The position numbers and the translations under genes were made by a program. The notes beneath the pieces are model-generated. The model saw only the letters and a program-made list of their open reading frames with translations, ran no database searches and was not told the DNA's origin. Below, one piece after another: positions 32,701-40,504 of a DNA stretch of 52,399 nucleotides. Each line of letters starts with the position of its first letter. Positions within the stretch are counted from its first letter, which is position 1. This DNA comes from an uncultured Coriobacteriaceae bacterium. Lineage in GTDB: Bacteria > Actinomycetota > Coriobacteriia > Coriobacteriales > Coriobacteriaceae. The stretch lies in contig CALUFC010000013.1 in the NCBI GenBank assembly GCA_944319885.1, positions 1 to 52,399 of the forward strand. The letters run 5' to 3'.

Positions 32701-33489
32701 GCAGACGGGCTTCTCGTCGCGGCCGAGCTCGTGGCGCATCTGCATGTAGCGGTCGAAGGCGGCCTGCACCACGGCGTCGTCGATCGTGACATCGTCGAGC
32801 ACGGTGCCGAAGGTGGTGTGGCGGCAGTGGTCGGACCAATAGGTGTCGATGACGCGGATCTCGGTGATCGAGGGGTCGCGGCCCTCGCCGCGGAAGTACT
32901 CCTGGCAAAACGTGATGTCGGCGAGGTCCATGGCGAGGCCCAGGCGCTCGATCATGTCGGCGAGGCCCGCCTCATCGAGTTCGCAGAAGCCTTCGAGCAC
33001 CTCGACGGGTTCGGGTTCGGGAATCTCGGTGGCCAGCGTGTCGGGCTTTTCAAGCGACGCCTCGCGCGCCTCAACCGGGTTGATGACGTAGCGCTTGATC
33101 GCCTCGATGTCCGCGGCGCTCACCTCGCCAGCGATGACGTACACCTTGGCGCAGCGCACGGTTGGGCGCTCGCCTTGCGAGATGAGCTGGATGCACTCAG
33201 CGGCGGAGTCGGCGCGCTGGTCGAACTGGCCGGGCAGCGATTCAACGGCGAACACCGTGCCCGTTGTCTGCGGCATATCGTCGCTCGCGGTATCGACCTG
33301 CGGCTCGGAAAACACGGTGGGCACGCACGCGCGGAACAGCTGCTCGTCGATGCCCTCCACGTCGTAGCGGTTGATGAGCCGCAGTTCCGTGATGCCCGTG
33401 ATCCCGAGGATGTCCGTGAGCTCGCCCTTGAGCTGCTGAGCCTCAACGTCAAAGCCCGGCTTCTTCTCTACATAGATGCGAGAGACCAT
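29713..33489 (-). CDS. purL: Phosphoribosylformylglycinamidine synthase, large single-chain form
   Basis: 1258 aa. It converts FGAR, ATP and glutamine to FGAM, the fourth step of purine synthesis. The start MVSRIYVEKKPGFD at 33489 was chosen over an upstream ATG because the PurS-like domain begins here and AAGGGCGG precedes it. Order: PurS-like domain, linker with DTYWSDHCRHTTF (catalytic His region), FLFKNETHNHPTEIEPF-GGAATC (FGAM synthase P-loop-like segment), second PurM-like half, then a C-terminal glutaminase. The glutaminase Cys1099 is in GICNGFQ, with HGEGRF downstream. The fused glutaminase means no separate PurQ or PurS is needed. A possible minus-strand -10 (TATCAT) lies at 33529-33534. 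Confidence 0.96.
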   Translation of the reverse strand: MVSRIYVEKKPGFDVEAQQLKGELTDILGITGITELRLINRYDVEGIDEQLFRACVPTVFSEPQVDTASDDMPQTTGTVFAVESLPGQFDQRADSAAECIQLISQGERPTVRCAKVYVIAGEVSAADIEAIKRYVINPVEAREASLEKPDTLATEIPEPEPVEVLEGFCELDEAGLADMIERLGLAMDLADITFCQEYFRGEGRDPSITEIRVIDTYWSDHCRHTTFGTVLDDVTIDDAVVQAAFDRYMQMRHELGRDEKPVCLMDMGTIGAKYLKHTGQLTGLDESEEINACTVKVTVDVDGEDEDWLFLFKNETHNHPTEIEPFGGAATCIGGAIRDPLSGRSYVYQAMRVTGAADPTVPVSETMAGKLPQRKLVTTAAAGYSSYGNQIGLATGQVSELYHPGYVAKRMEIGAVVGATPASHVRREEPQPGDKIILLGGRTGRDGIGGATGSSKAHNVESIEKDGAEVQKGNAPMERKLQRLFRREDACRLIKRCNDFGAGGVAVAVGELADGLYIDLDQVTKKYEGLDGTELAISESQERMAVAVAEDDVDEFMAYAHEENLEATVIAEVTHEKRVRMAWDGDVIVDLSRAFLASNGAPKHQAVHVLEQGGANVPAAPGDDAETFADAMRTLVADLNVCSNKGLSERFDSTIGAGTVLMPFGGATQLTPAQAMVAKFPVMGETTTVSGMAWGFNPYLMEADQYRGAYLSVVESVAKLVATGFNHTRAYLTFQEYFERLRDVPERWGKPTAAVLGALMAQVDLGIGAIGGKDSMSGSFEDLDVPPTLVSFAVATGTLDTIVSPEFKAAGRRVALVSPRYEWGGILPEAPSLLAAFAYVENLVRSGAACSISTPGFGGVAEAVFKACVGNRIGFSYTPGIEDHDGIDLTDYAYGSFIVELADDAELAPFGDAFDVIELGETTEEYELTYIGRKHEVIDLAELQEIWESGIESVFAYRTPAAEAAELPQVEPVTYRCADEGRIAPVYAGERFARPRVIIPVFPGTNCEYDTARAFTAAGAVADTFVINNLTPEAVAESTHELARRIRESQIVMIPGGFSGGDEPDGSAKFITAFFRAPEVTEAVRELLQKRDGLMLGICNGFQALVKLGLVPYGDIVEATSDAPTLTFNTIGRHQSRLVRTRVASDLSPWLSACTPGDTYTVAISHGEGRFVANDEVLSQLIAGGQIATQYVDEAGMPSMNLDVNPNGSVLAIEGITSPDGRVFGKMGHVERRGTGLYQNVPGEKFMPVFESGVNYFA

Positions 33490-33599
33490 TCCGTCCGCCC
33501 TTCTGTGGCTGGGTTGCATACCGTCCCTATGATACCAGCGGCAGCGCCAGCAGGGTGCCACGGTGGGTCATCGGATAGCACATGTTTGACATATCGTAG

Positions 33600-33681
33600 A
33601 GGTCGCCCGAAAGGTTCCTCGCAAACGTTCTCGGCGCTGCGCGCCTGCGGGATGTTTGCTCGGAATCCTTTCGGGCGACCT
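33600..33681 (+). other. Long conserved-core hairpin B (copy 2 of 4), between hom and purL
   Basis: The 15-bp perfect outer stem is AGGTCGCCCGAAAGG (33600-33614) with 33667-33681. The core reads GTTCTCGGCGC, loop TGC, GCGCCTGCGGG. The TCC/GGA pairs of the other copies become TTC/GGG here, which still pair. The inner ~54 nt are nearly identical to copy A while the outer stems differ. It lies 12 nt past the hom stop, but the core is in plus orientation, antisense to hom. Confidence 0.6.
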
Positions 33682-33693
33682 TCAGCAGAGACG

Positions 33694-35040
33694 CTAGTCG
33701 TTTTTCTCCACGCCGTCGAGCCAAGCGTTCACATCTTCGATGCGGATGACGCTTGCCACGCTTTCGACGTCATCGAGTGTGTTCAGCGCGTGGCAGACGG
33801 CCTCCACATCACATTCGCGGGCGAGGTGCGTGAGGAACACGACGGAGCAGGTGCCGTCGCCGCCGTCTGCGAGCTGGTTCACCGCTGAGATGGAGATGCC
33901 GGCATCGGCGAAGGCCTTGACCACGGGCGCCAGCGCGCCGGTGCGATCTGCGATGGAGAGGCGGATGTAGTAGCGTGTTTCAAGGTCGGCGATCTGCCGA
34001 ATGGGGAGCGTGCGTGCATACGGCTCGCTCTCGGGTGCTGGGGCCGCGCCATGCGCGATGGGCTGCGCGAGCTCGAGGATGTCGCCCACCACGGCGCTCG
34101 CGGTGGGGAAGGAGCCCGCGCCGGCACCGTAGAACATGGTCTCGCCCACGGCGTCGCCCACCACGTATACGGCGTTCATCGCGCCCGATACGCTGGCGAG
34201 CATGTGGTCGTGTGGAATCATGACCGGGTGCACGCGCGCATCGATGCCCGAGGCGGTCCAGCGGGCGATGCCGAGCAGCTTGATGGCATAACCCAGCTCG
34301 CGCGCCTGGTCGATATCGGCTGCCGAGACATTGCGGATGCCCTGCATGTAGACATCGTCGGTGGTGACGCGCGTGTGGAAGGCAATCGAGGAGAGGATGG
34401 CCACCTTGCTGGCGGCATCGAAGCCGTCCACATCGGCCGTGGGGTCTGCCTCGGCATAGCCCAGGCGCTGCGCATCGGCGAGCACCTCGGCGAAATCGAG
34501 GCCTTCTGCGGTCATGCGCGAGAGGATGTAGTTGGTGGTGCCGTTCAAGATGCCGGCGATGCACAGCACGTTGTTGCCCACGAGGGCGTGCTCGAGGGCG
34601 TTGACCACCGGGATGCCGCCGGCAGCCGCCGCCTCGCACCTCAGCTGCACGCCGTGTTCGGCGGCAAGTGCCGCCAGGCGCTCAACATGGCGACCGAGCA
34701 GCGCCTTGTTTGCCGAGACCATGTGCTTGCCGCTTGTGAGCGCCGCCTCGAAGATCTCGGTCGCAGGGTGCTCGCCGCCAATGAGCTCGACGACGATGTC
34801 GATATCGGAATCCGAGGTGACGTCGTGCCAGTCGGTCGTGAAGGTGGCGGGGTCGAGCCCGAGTTCGTCTGCGCGCGCGGGTTCGAGGCCGCAGGCGCGA
34901 GCGATCTTGAGGTCGATGCCATAGGCGTGGAGGTACTCGTCGTGGTGGCGCATGATGAGCCGCGCGGTGCCGCCGCCCACCGTGCCCAGACCGATGAGGC
35001 CGACGTTGACGGTGCGCGTCTTTGCCTGGGTGCTCTGCAT
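33694..35040 (-). CDS. hom: Homoserine dehydrogenase
   Basis: 448 aa from ATG 35040 (CGAGGAGGAA site). It reduces aspartate semialdehyde to homoserine with NAD(P)H, feeding threonine and methionine synthesis. The Rossmann start is VNVGLIGLGTVGGGTARLI. The family signature is CEAAAAGGIPVVNALEHAL, then AGILNGTTNYILSRM, and YAEADPTADVDGFDA is the substrate loop. The C-terminal ACT domain (~355-440, YIRLSIADRTGALAPVVKAF) suggests threonine feedback. A weak -10-like TACAAT is at 35107-35112 on the minus strand. Stand-alone, not fused to aspartokinase. Confidence 0.95.
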   Translation of the reverse strand: MQSTQAKTRTVNVGLIGLGTVGGGTARLIMRHHDEYLHAYGIDLKIARACGLEPARADELGLDPATFTTDWHDVTSDSDIDIVVELIGGEHPATEIFEAALTSGKHMVSANKALLGRHVERLAALAAEHGVQLRCEAAAAGGIPVVNALEHALVGNNVLCIAGILNGTTNYILSRMTAEGLDFAEVLADAQRLGYAEADPTADVDGFDAASKVAILSSIAFHTRVTTDDVYMQGIRNVSAADIDQARELGYAIKLLGIARWTASGIDARVHPVMIPHDHMLASVSGAMNAVYVVGDAVGETMFYGAGAGSFPTASAVVGDILELAQPIAHGAAPAPESEPYARTLPIRQIADLETRYYIRLSIADRTGALAPVVKAFADAGISISAVNQLADGGDGTCSVVFLTHLARECDVEAVCHALNTLDDVESVASVIRIEDVNAWLDGVEKND

Positions 35041-35464
35041 GGGGTTCCTCCTCGGGATCGCGTGGGTGGGGCGGCTCGGCGGCATGATGCCGCGGCCTTG
35101 CACAGCATTGTAGCCCAGCGGATGCCGCCGGGTTCTCTGTGCATGATGCCCGAGGCGATATCATGAACGGGCGCGCCGCGGGCTGAAACCAAGATGTAAC
35201 ATGCTTCCATCGTTGCCGAGTGCTGCAAAACGCGCCTGCCGAGCTGGCATTTCTATGCAGTGCCCGCGTCGTGTCGAATCGTGGCAGCCCAAGTGTATCC
35301 ACGGCACCTTACCTTTTATTCAAAAAGCGAGTAACCTACTCTCCAACCACCGTGAGCGGGGTTTCTTCGAGCGCCTTCGAGTGCCCCGGCCCGCAAGGGG
35401 GAGTCCCATCGTGGAAGGATCTACACAGCCGGCGTCAGCCGGGCGCAATCGAGAGGAGAGCCGC
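35041..35464. other. 424-bp divergent intergenic region between hom and livJ
   Basis: Promoters for hom (minus) and the liv operon (plus) must lie here. There is an AT-rich patch around 35305-35345, and GC-rich arms follow it (around 35385-35450). I find no confident -35/-10 pair for liv, no T-box signature and no recognised riboswitch. GAGAGGAGAG just before livJ is its ribosome site. Confidence 0.4.
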
Positions 35465-36730
35465 ATGTCGAGCCTCAACATCAATCCCATTATGAACCGC
35501 AGGAGCCTCGTTGTGGGCGCAGCCGGGCTGGGCGCTGCTGGTATTCTTGCTGGTTGCGCCGGCAATGAGGGCGGTGCCGCCGCGGGTGACGGTAGCGCGC
35601 CTGCTGTTGAGGCGGGCACGGCATTTATGATCGGCGGTATTGGACCCACCACCGGCGCTGCCGCCATCTACGGCGTCGCTGTTAAGAACGGCGCTCAAAT
35701 CGCTGTTGACGAGATCAACGGCGAGGGCGGCGACATCCAGTTCGCGCTCAACTTCCAGGACGACGAGAACGATGCTGAGCGCTCCGTGAATGCATACAAC
35801 AACCTCAAGGACTGGGGTATGCAGATTCTCATGGGCACCGTCACCACCACGCCCTGCGTCGCCGTCTCGGCCGAGACCAACAGCGACAACATGTTCCAGC
35901 TGACCCCGTCCGGCTCCTCGACCGACGTCATCGGCGGCCAGCCCGATGCCGATGGCAACATCTCCATCCCGCGCAAAGAGAACGTCTTCCAGATGTGCTT
36001 TACCGACCCCAACCAGGGCGCGGCCTCCGCGCAGTACATCTCGGAGCAGGCGCTCGGTACCAAGATCGCCATCATTTACAACATCTCCGACACCTACTCC
36101 ACGGGCATCTACAACAGCTTCAAGGCAGAGGCTGCTGAGCTGGGTCTCGAGATCGTTTCCGAGACCTCGTTCACCGAGGACAACCAGACCGACTTCTCCG
36201 TCCAGCTCAACGACGCCAAGAACGCCGGCGCCGACCTGGTTTTTCTGCCCATCTATTACACGCCGATCTCGCTCATCCTCACGCAGGCCAACCAGATGGG
36301 CTATGCGCCCAAATGGTTCGGCGTCGACGGCATGGACGGCCTGCTCACTGTTGAGGGCTTCGATACCTCGCTCGCCGAGGGCTGCATGCTGCTGACCCCG
36401 TTCGTCGCCACCGCGACCGACGAGGCAACCAAGGCATTCGTTGATACGTACAAAGAGCAGTACAGCGAGACCCCCAACCAGTTCGCCGCCGATGCCTACG
36501 ACTGCATCTATGCCATCAAGCAGGCAATCGAGGCGGCCGGCGCTACGCCCGATATGGACTACTCCGACCTGTGCGACACGCTTGTCGAGACCTTCACCTC
36601 TTCCGACTTCGCCTTCACCGGCCTCACTACCGCCGGCGAGGAGGCAACGTGGTCCGATACCGGCGAGGTTTCCAAGCAGCCTATGGGCATGGTCATCGAG
36701 GGTGGCGTCTACATGCCGCTCGACGCGTAA
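35465..36730 (+). CDS. livJ: Branched-chain amino acid ABC transporter substrate-binding lipoprotein
   Basis: 421 aa from ATG 35465 (GAGAGGAG site). The lipoprotein signal is MNRRSLVVGAAGLGAAGILAGC (first part shown at residues 10-20), with the acylated Cys31 and a twin-arginine pair at 12-13. The mature part is a periplasmic-binding type 1 Leu/Ile/Val protein: IGPTTGAAAIYGVAVKNGA, LNFQDDENDAERSVNAYNNL, then IYNISDTYSTGIYNSF and NQTDFSVQLNDAKNAGADLVF. First gene of livJHMGF. A hairpin after it (36766-36801) may lower expression of the downstream genes. Confidence 0.93.
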   Translation: MSSLNINPIMNRRSLVVGAAGLGAAGILAGCAGNEGGAAAGDGSAPAVEAGTAFMIGGIGPTTGAAAIYGVAVKNGAQIAVDEINGEGGDIQFALNFQDDENDAERSVNAYNNLKDWGMQILMGTVTTTPCVAVSAETNSDNMFQLTPSGSSTDVIGGQPDADGNISIPRKENVFQMCFTDPNQGAASAQYISEQALGTKIAIIYNISDTYSTGIYNSFKAEAAELGLEIVSETSFTEDNQTDFSVQLNDAKNAGADLVFLPIYYTPISLILTQANQMGYAPKWFGVDGMDGLLTVEGFDTSLAEGCMLLTPFVATATDEATKAFVDTYKEQYSETPNQFAADAYDCIYAIKQAIEAAGATPDMDYSDLCDTLVETFTSSDFAFTGLTTAGEEATWSDTGEVSKQPMGMVIEGGVYMPLDA

Positions 36731-36765
36731 GATACCGCGTCCGTTTGGGTGTACCAACGGTTTGA

Positions 36766-36801
36766 GCGGAGATCACCGCGCACATGGTGGTCTCCGCTTT
36801 T
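36766..36801 (+). terminator. Attenuator-like hairpin between livJ and livH
   Basis: GCGGAGATCACC (36766-36777) pairs with 36786-36797 (12 bp, one G-U pair) across an 8-nt loop, followed by TTTTC. It lies 36 nt past livJ and 20 nt before livH. It would leave livJ mRNA in excess over the membrane and ATPase genes, as binding proteins usually need. Confidence 0.55.
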
Positions 36802-36820
36802 CACATTGAGAGGAGGGGAC

Positions 36821-37702
36821 ATGGAAGTACTTACCAATCTCATCAACGGCATGAGCTTGGGCAGCGTCTACGCCATCATCGCGCTTGGCTACACCATGGT
36901 GTACGGTATCGCCAAGATGCTCAACTTCGCACACGGCGACGTCATCATGGTGGGCGCGTATATCTGCTTCTGTTCCGTCAGTTACCTGGGGCTTCCTGCT
37001 TTTGCCGGTGTCGCGCTCTCGGTTGTTGGGTGCACGCTGCTGGGCATTATCGTCGAGCGGCTCGCCTATAAGCCCTTGCGCAACGCGCCGTCGCTCAACG
37101 TCCTCATCACCGCGATCGGCGTGAGCTACTTCTTGCAGAACGCGGCGCTCATCATCATGGGATCCGACCCCAAGAGCTTCTCGTCGATCATCAGCCTGCC
37201 GGCGCTCAGCCTCTTCGACGGCAAACTGACGATCAGCGCTACGGCCGTGCTCACCATCTTCGCGTGCGTGGTCATCATGGTGGCGCTCACCATGTTCACC
37301 GGCAAGACCAAGATGGGCAAGGCCATGCGCGCTTGCTCTGAGGACCGCGATGCGGCACAGCTCATGGGTATCAACGTGAACTCCACGATTTCGATGGTGT
37401 TCGCGATCGGCTCTGGTCTCGCGGCAATCGCCGGCGTGCTCATGTGCCTGGCGTACCCCACGCTCATGCCCACCACCGGCTCCATGCCCGGCATCAAGGC
37501 CTTCACGGCAGCAGTGCTCGGTGGCATCGGCTCCATCCCTGGCGCGGCGCTTGGCGGTGTGCTCCTGGGCATTATCGAGATTTTTGCGCGCGCCTACATT
37601 TCGACGCAGCTTGCCGACGCCGTGGTGTTTGGCGTCCTCATCGTGATTCTGCTCATCCGTCCTGCTGGCCTGTTGGGCAAGCCGGTTAACGAGAAGGTGT
37701 AG
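36821..37702 (+). CDS. livH: Branched-chain amino acid ABC transporter permease LivH
   Basis: 293 aa from ATG 36821 (GAGGAGGGG site). The start NLINGMSLGSVYAIIALGYT, then MVYGIAKMLNFAHGDVIMVG, is the LivH signature. MRACSEDRDAAQLMGINV is the EAA-like loop that contacts the ATPase. The end, AAVLGGIGSIPGAALGGVLL, is also typical. About eight membrane helices. It pairs with LivM in the inner membrane. The stop directly abuts the livM GTG. Confidence 0.94.
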   Translation: MEVLTNLINGMSLGSVYAIIALGYTMVYGIAKMLNFAHGDVIMVGAYICFCSVSYLGLPAFAGVALSVVGCTLLGIIVERLAYKPLRNAPSLNVLITAIGVSYFLQNAALIIMGSDPKSFSSIISLPALSLFDGKLTISATAVLTIFACVVIMVALTMFTGKTKMGKAMRACSEDRDAAQLMGINVNSTISMVFAIGSGLAAIAGVLMCLAYPTLMPTTGSMPGIKAFTAAVLGGIGSIPGAALGGVLLGIIEIFARAYISTQLADAVVFGVLIVILLIRPAGLLGKPVNEKV

Positions 37703-38806
37703 GTGAGAAACGTGGGTATTAACATGCTCAAGCCGCAAACGCGGTCGACGATCATCACCTATGCCATCGTCATCGGTGCGTTCCTCGTGGTGACGGTGCT
37801 CGATGGTTTGGGGCTTATCTCCAATTCGCTTACGGGACAGCTCGTGCCGATCTGCGCGTATGTTTCGCTCGCCGTGTCGCTCAACCTTGTGGTCGGCGTG
37901 TCGGGCGAGCTGTCGCTGGGCCATGCGGGCTTCATGAGCGTCGGCGCATTCACCGGCGTTGTCGCAGCTGGCTGCCTGGCGCATATGGGTGTCGAAAACG
38001 AGCTGCTGCTGTTTGCCGGCTCCGCTGTTGTGGGTGCCGCCGCTGCGGGTATCATCGGCTTTTTGGTTGGCATCCCGGTCATGCGCCTGCGCGGCGACTA
38101 CCTCGCTATCGTGACGCTTGCCTTTGGCGAGATCATCAAGAACCTGCTCAACATCTTCTATGTGGGCGTTGATGATTCGGGCCTGCATTTCTCGCTCACC
38201 GATTCAGCTTCGCTTGGTATGAGCCAGGGCACGATTCTCATCAACGGCCCCAAGGGCGCCGTGGGTATCGACAAGGTTTCGACGTTTGTCATTGGCGTCG
38301 TGCTGGTGCTTATCACGGTGGCAGTCGTGCTGAACCTCATGCACAGCCGCGACGGCCGCGCCATCATGGCCGTGCGCGACAACCGCATCGCTGCCGAGAG
38401 CGTGGGCATCAACACCACGAAGTACCGCCTCATGGCCTTCACCGTTGCCTCGGCACTTGCCGGCGCTGCGGGCGTACTCTATGCCATGAACTACTCCACC
38501 ATTGTGCCGTCGCAGTTCGACTTCAACCAGTCGATCCTCATCCTCGTGTACGTGGTGCTCGGCGGCATGGGCAACATCTCCGGCTCGATCATCTCGGCCG
38601 CGTTCCTCACGGTTTTGCCCGAGGTGCTGCGTCCCATCAACAACTACCGCATGCTGCTCTACGCTATCGTGCTCATTCTCGTGATGGTCGTGCCGCATAC
38701 GAAGATCTACCAGCGCATCGCCGATGCCGTGCGCAGCCGTTTCCGCAAGGAGGGCGCGGCGCCCGAGGCAGCTGCCGCCGAGACGGGAGGTGAGGCGCAT
38801 GAGTAA
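37703..38806 (+). CDS. livM: Branched-chain amino acid ABC transporter permease LivM
   Basis: 367 aa from GTG 37703. An ATG seven codons later (37724) is an alternative, and both have only modest ribosome sites. SLNLVVGVSGELSLGHAGFM is the LivM signature, followed by FLVGIPVMRLRGDYLAIVTL, AFGEIIKNLLN and AVRDNRIAAESVGINTTKYR (the coupling loop). GGMGNISGSIISAAFLTVLPE closes the domain. About nine to ten helices. It overlaps livG by 8 nt. Confidence 0.94.
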   Translation: MRNVGINMLKPQTRSTIITYAIVIGAFLVVTVLDGLGLISNSLTGQLVPICAYVSLAVSLNLVVGVSGELSLGHAGFMSVGAFTGVVAAGCLAHMGVENELLLFAGSAVVGAAAAGIIGFLVGIPVMRLRGDYLAIVTLAFGEIIKNLLNIFYVGVDDSGLHFSLTDSASLGMSQGTILINGPKGAVGIDKVSTFVIGVVLVLITVAVVLNLMHSRDGRAIMAVRDNRIAAESVGINTTKYRLMAFTVASALAGAAGVLYAMNYSTIVPSQFDFNQSILILVYVVLGGMGNISGSIISAAFLTVLPEVLRPINNYRMLLYAIVLILVMVVPHTKIYQRIADAVRSRFRKEGAAPEAAAAETGGEAHE

Positions 38807-39674
38807 GTTCTCCGATTTCGCTGCGCGCCGCCGCGAGGGGACCAAGATGGTGCCCGTGCCGAGCGTGTCGATCATGCCCGAGCGCGACCTGGGTAAATCC
38901 CCGGCGCTTGAGTGCCTGCACCTGGGTATCGACTTCGGCGGCCTCAAAGCAGTTGATGACTTCAACATCACCGTTGGTCGTACCGAGATCTGCGGTCTCA
39001 TTGGTCCTAACGGCGCCGGCAAGACCACGGTCTTCAACCTGCTCACCAAGGTGTACCAGCCCACGCGCGGCACCATCATGGTCGATGGCCACGACACCGC
39101 CGGTCTCGATCCGGCGCGCGTGAACCGCCTGGGCGTGGCGCGTACGTTCCAGAACATCCGCCTGTTCAACACGCTCACGGTTGAGGAAAACGTCGCCGTG
39201 GGCCTGCACAATCAGCATCACTGCGGCATGGCGACGAGCATTCTGCGTCTGCCGCATCACTGGAAGAGCGAGGCGTATTATCACGAGCGCGCCCTTGAGC
39301 TGCTCGACATCTTCGACATGTCGGGCCTGGCCGATCACGAGGCCGGAAGCCTGCCCTACGGCGCCCAGCGCCGCCTGGAGATCGTGCGCGCACTCGCCAC
39401 GAACCCCAAGCTGCTGCTGCTCGATGAGCCCGCCGCGGGTATGAACCCCTCCGAGACCGCCGAGCTCATGGAGAACATCGTGAAGATTCGCGACCAGTTC
39501 CAGATCGCGATCATGCTCATCGAGCACGATATGAACCTCGTCATGAACATCTGCGAGGGCATCTGCGTGCTCAACTTCGGCAAGATCATCGCCAAGGGCA
39601 CGCCCGAGGAGATTCAGCAAAACGATGCGGTGATCGAGGCGTATCTGGGCAAGCAGAAGGAGGCTGATGCGTGA
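38799..39674 (+). CDS. livG: Branched-chain amino acid ABC transporter ATPase LivG
   Basis: 291 aa from ATG 38799 (GGGAGGTGAGG site). Walker A is GLIGPNGAGKTTVFNLLT, signature LPYGAQRRLEIVRALAT, Walker B LLLLDEPAAGMNP, and H-loop MLIEHDMNLVM. VARTFQNIRLFNTLTVEENV is typical of LivG. An N-terminal extension of ~35 residues precedes the ATPase fold. One-base overlap with livF (TGATG). Confidence 0.94.
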   Translation: MSKFSDFAARRREGTKMVPVPSVSIMPERDLGKSPALECLHLGIDFGGLKAVDDFNITVGRTEICGLIGPNGAGKTTVFNLLTKVYQPTRGTIMVDGHDTAGLDPARVNRLGVARTFQNIRLFNTLTVEENVAVGLHNQHHCGMATSILRLPHHWKSEAYYHERALELLDIFDMSGLADHEAGSLPYGAQRRLEIVRALATNPKLLLLDEPAAGMNPSETAELMENIVKIRDQFQIAIMLIEHDMNLVMNICEGICVLNFGKIIAKGTPEEIQQNDAVIEAYLGKQKEADA

Positions 39675-40375
39675 TGCTCTCCGTCTACAACATCAACGTG
39701 TGGTACGGTGCCATCCAGGCCATCAAGGGCGTCTCCTTCGAGGTCAACGATGGTGAGATCGTGGCGCTTATCGGTGCGAACGGCGCCGGCAAGTCCACGA
39801 CGCTCAAGACCCTTTCAGGTCTTTTGCGCTCGCGCACCGGGTCCATCACGTTCATGGATCAAGACCTTATGCACATGCCGGCGGAGAAGATCGTCGAGCA
39901 CGGGCTTGTGCATGTGCCCGAGGGTCGCCGCATCTTCCAGCAGATGACGGTCGAGGAGAACCTCGACATGGGCGCCTACACCCAGGCGAAGGATACTATC
40001 GCCGACAACCTCGAGCGCGTCTATGCGCAGTTCCCGCGCTTGAAGGAGCGCCGTCGCCAGATCGCCGGCACGCTGTCGGGCGGCGAGCAGCAGATGCTCG
40101 CCATGGGCCGTGGTCTTATGGCCAACCCCAAGCTCCTCATGCTCGATGAGCCCTCGATGGGCTTGGCGCCCATCTTGGTGGAGCAGATCTTTGAGATCAT
40201 CGAGGCACTGCACAAAGCGGGCACCACGATTCTGCTCGTCGAGCAGAACGCTCAGATGGCGCTTTCCATCGCTACGCGCGGGTACGTGCTCGAGACGGGG
40301 CGCGTGACGCTTACTGGCACCGGCCAGGAGCTGCTGCGCAACGACGACGTGCGCAAGGCGTACCTGGGCGGTTAA
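39674..40375 (+). CDS. livF: Branched-chain amino acid ABC transporter ATPase LivF
   Basis: 233 aa from ATG 39674. Walker A is ALIGANGAGKSTTLKTLSGL, signature LSGGEQQMLAMGRGLMANPK, Walker B LLMLDEPSMGLAP, and the H-loop His is replaced by Gln in TILLVEQNAQMAL, as is normal for LivF. VPEGRRIFQQMTVEENL is characteristic. Last gene of the operon; a long GC hairpin follows. Confidence 0.94.
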   Translation: MLSVYNINVWYGAIQAIKGVSFEVNDGEIVALIGANGAGKSTTLKTLSGLLRSRTGSITFMDQDLMHMPAEKIVEHGLVHVPEGRRIFQQMTVEENLDMGAYTQAKDTIADNLERVYAQFPRLKERRRQIAGTLSGGEQQMLAMGRGLMANPKLLMLDEPSMGLAPILVEQIFEIIEALHKAGTTILLVEQNAQMALSIATRGYVLETGRVTLTGTGQELLRNDDVRKAYLGG

Positions 40376-40399
40376 TTGAACCTATCAGCGTCGGTTTGG

Positions 40400-40435
40400 G
40401 GCCGCGGCTGACAGCGCTCGCTGACAGCCGCGGCC
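40400..40435 (+). terminator. GC-rich hairpin after livF
   Basis: GGCCGCGGCTG (40400-40410) pairs with 40425-40435. An A-A mismatch and an inner CAGC-GCTC-GCTG stem follow. It is 25 nt past the livF stop, with no T-run (TTGTG follows). It does not carry the conserved core of hairpins A-D. Confidence 0.55.
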
Positions 40436-40466
40436 TTGTGCCGTCTTGGCGTGCGGGCGCTATACT
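40436..40466 (+). promoter_or_regulatory. Possible sigma-70-type promoter for cutC
   Basis: TTGTGC (40436-40441) and TATACT (40461-40466) have a 19-bp spacer, 38 bp before the cutC start. The -10 is good and the -35 weak. Confidence 0.35.
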
Positions 40467-40504
40467 GGGTGCGATCGTAATCCGCACGGATAAGGAGCCG
40501 CGCC

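Noticed and set aside
33490-33599. Purine riboswitch upstream of purL
   Set aside because: The conserved purine aptamer sequence and its three-way junction are not visible on the minus strand.
29698-33888. A very long open frame (about 1396 codons) on the plus strand
   Set aside because: It lies antisense to purL, is rich in His/Gly/Arg/Ala typical of GC-rich shadow frames, and has no recognisable motif.
35041-35464. T-box or leucine/threonine riboswitch before livJ or hom
   Set aside because: No T-box specifier layout, conserved T-box sequence or recognised aptamer was found in the region.
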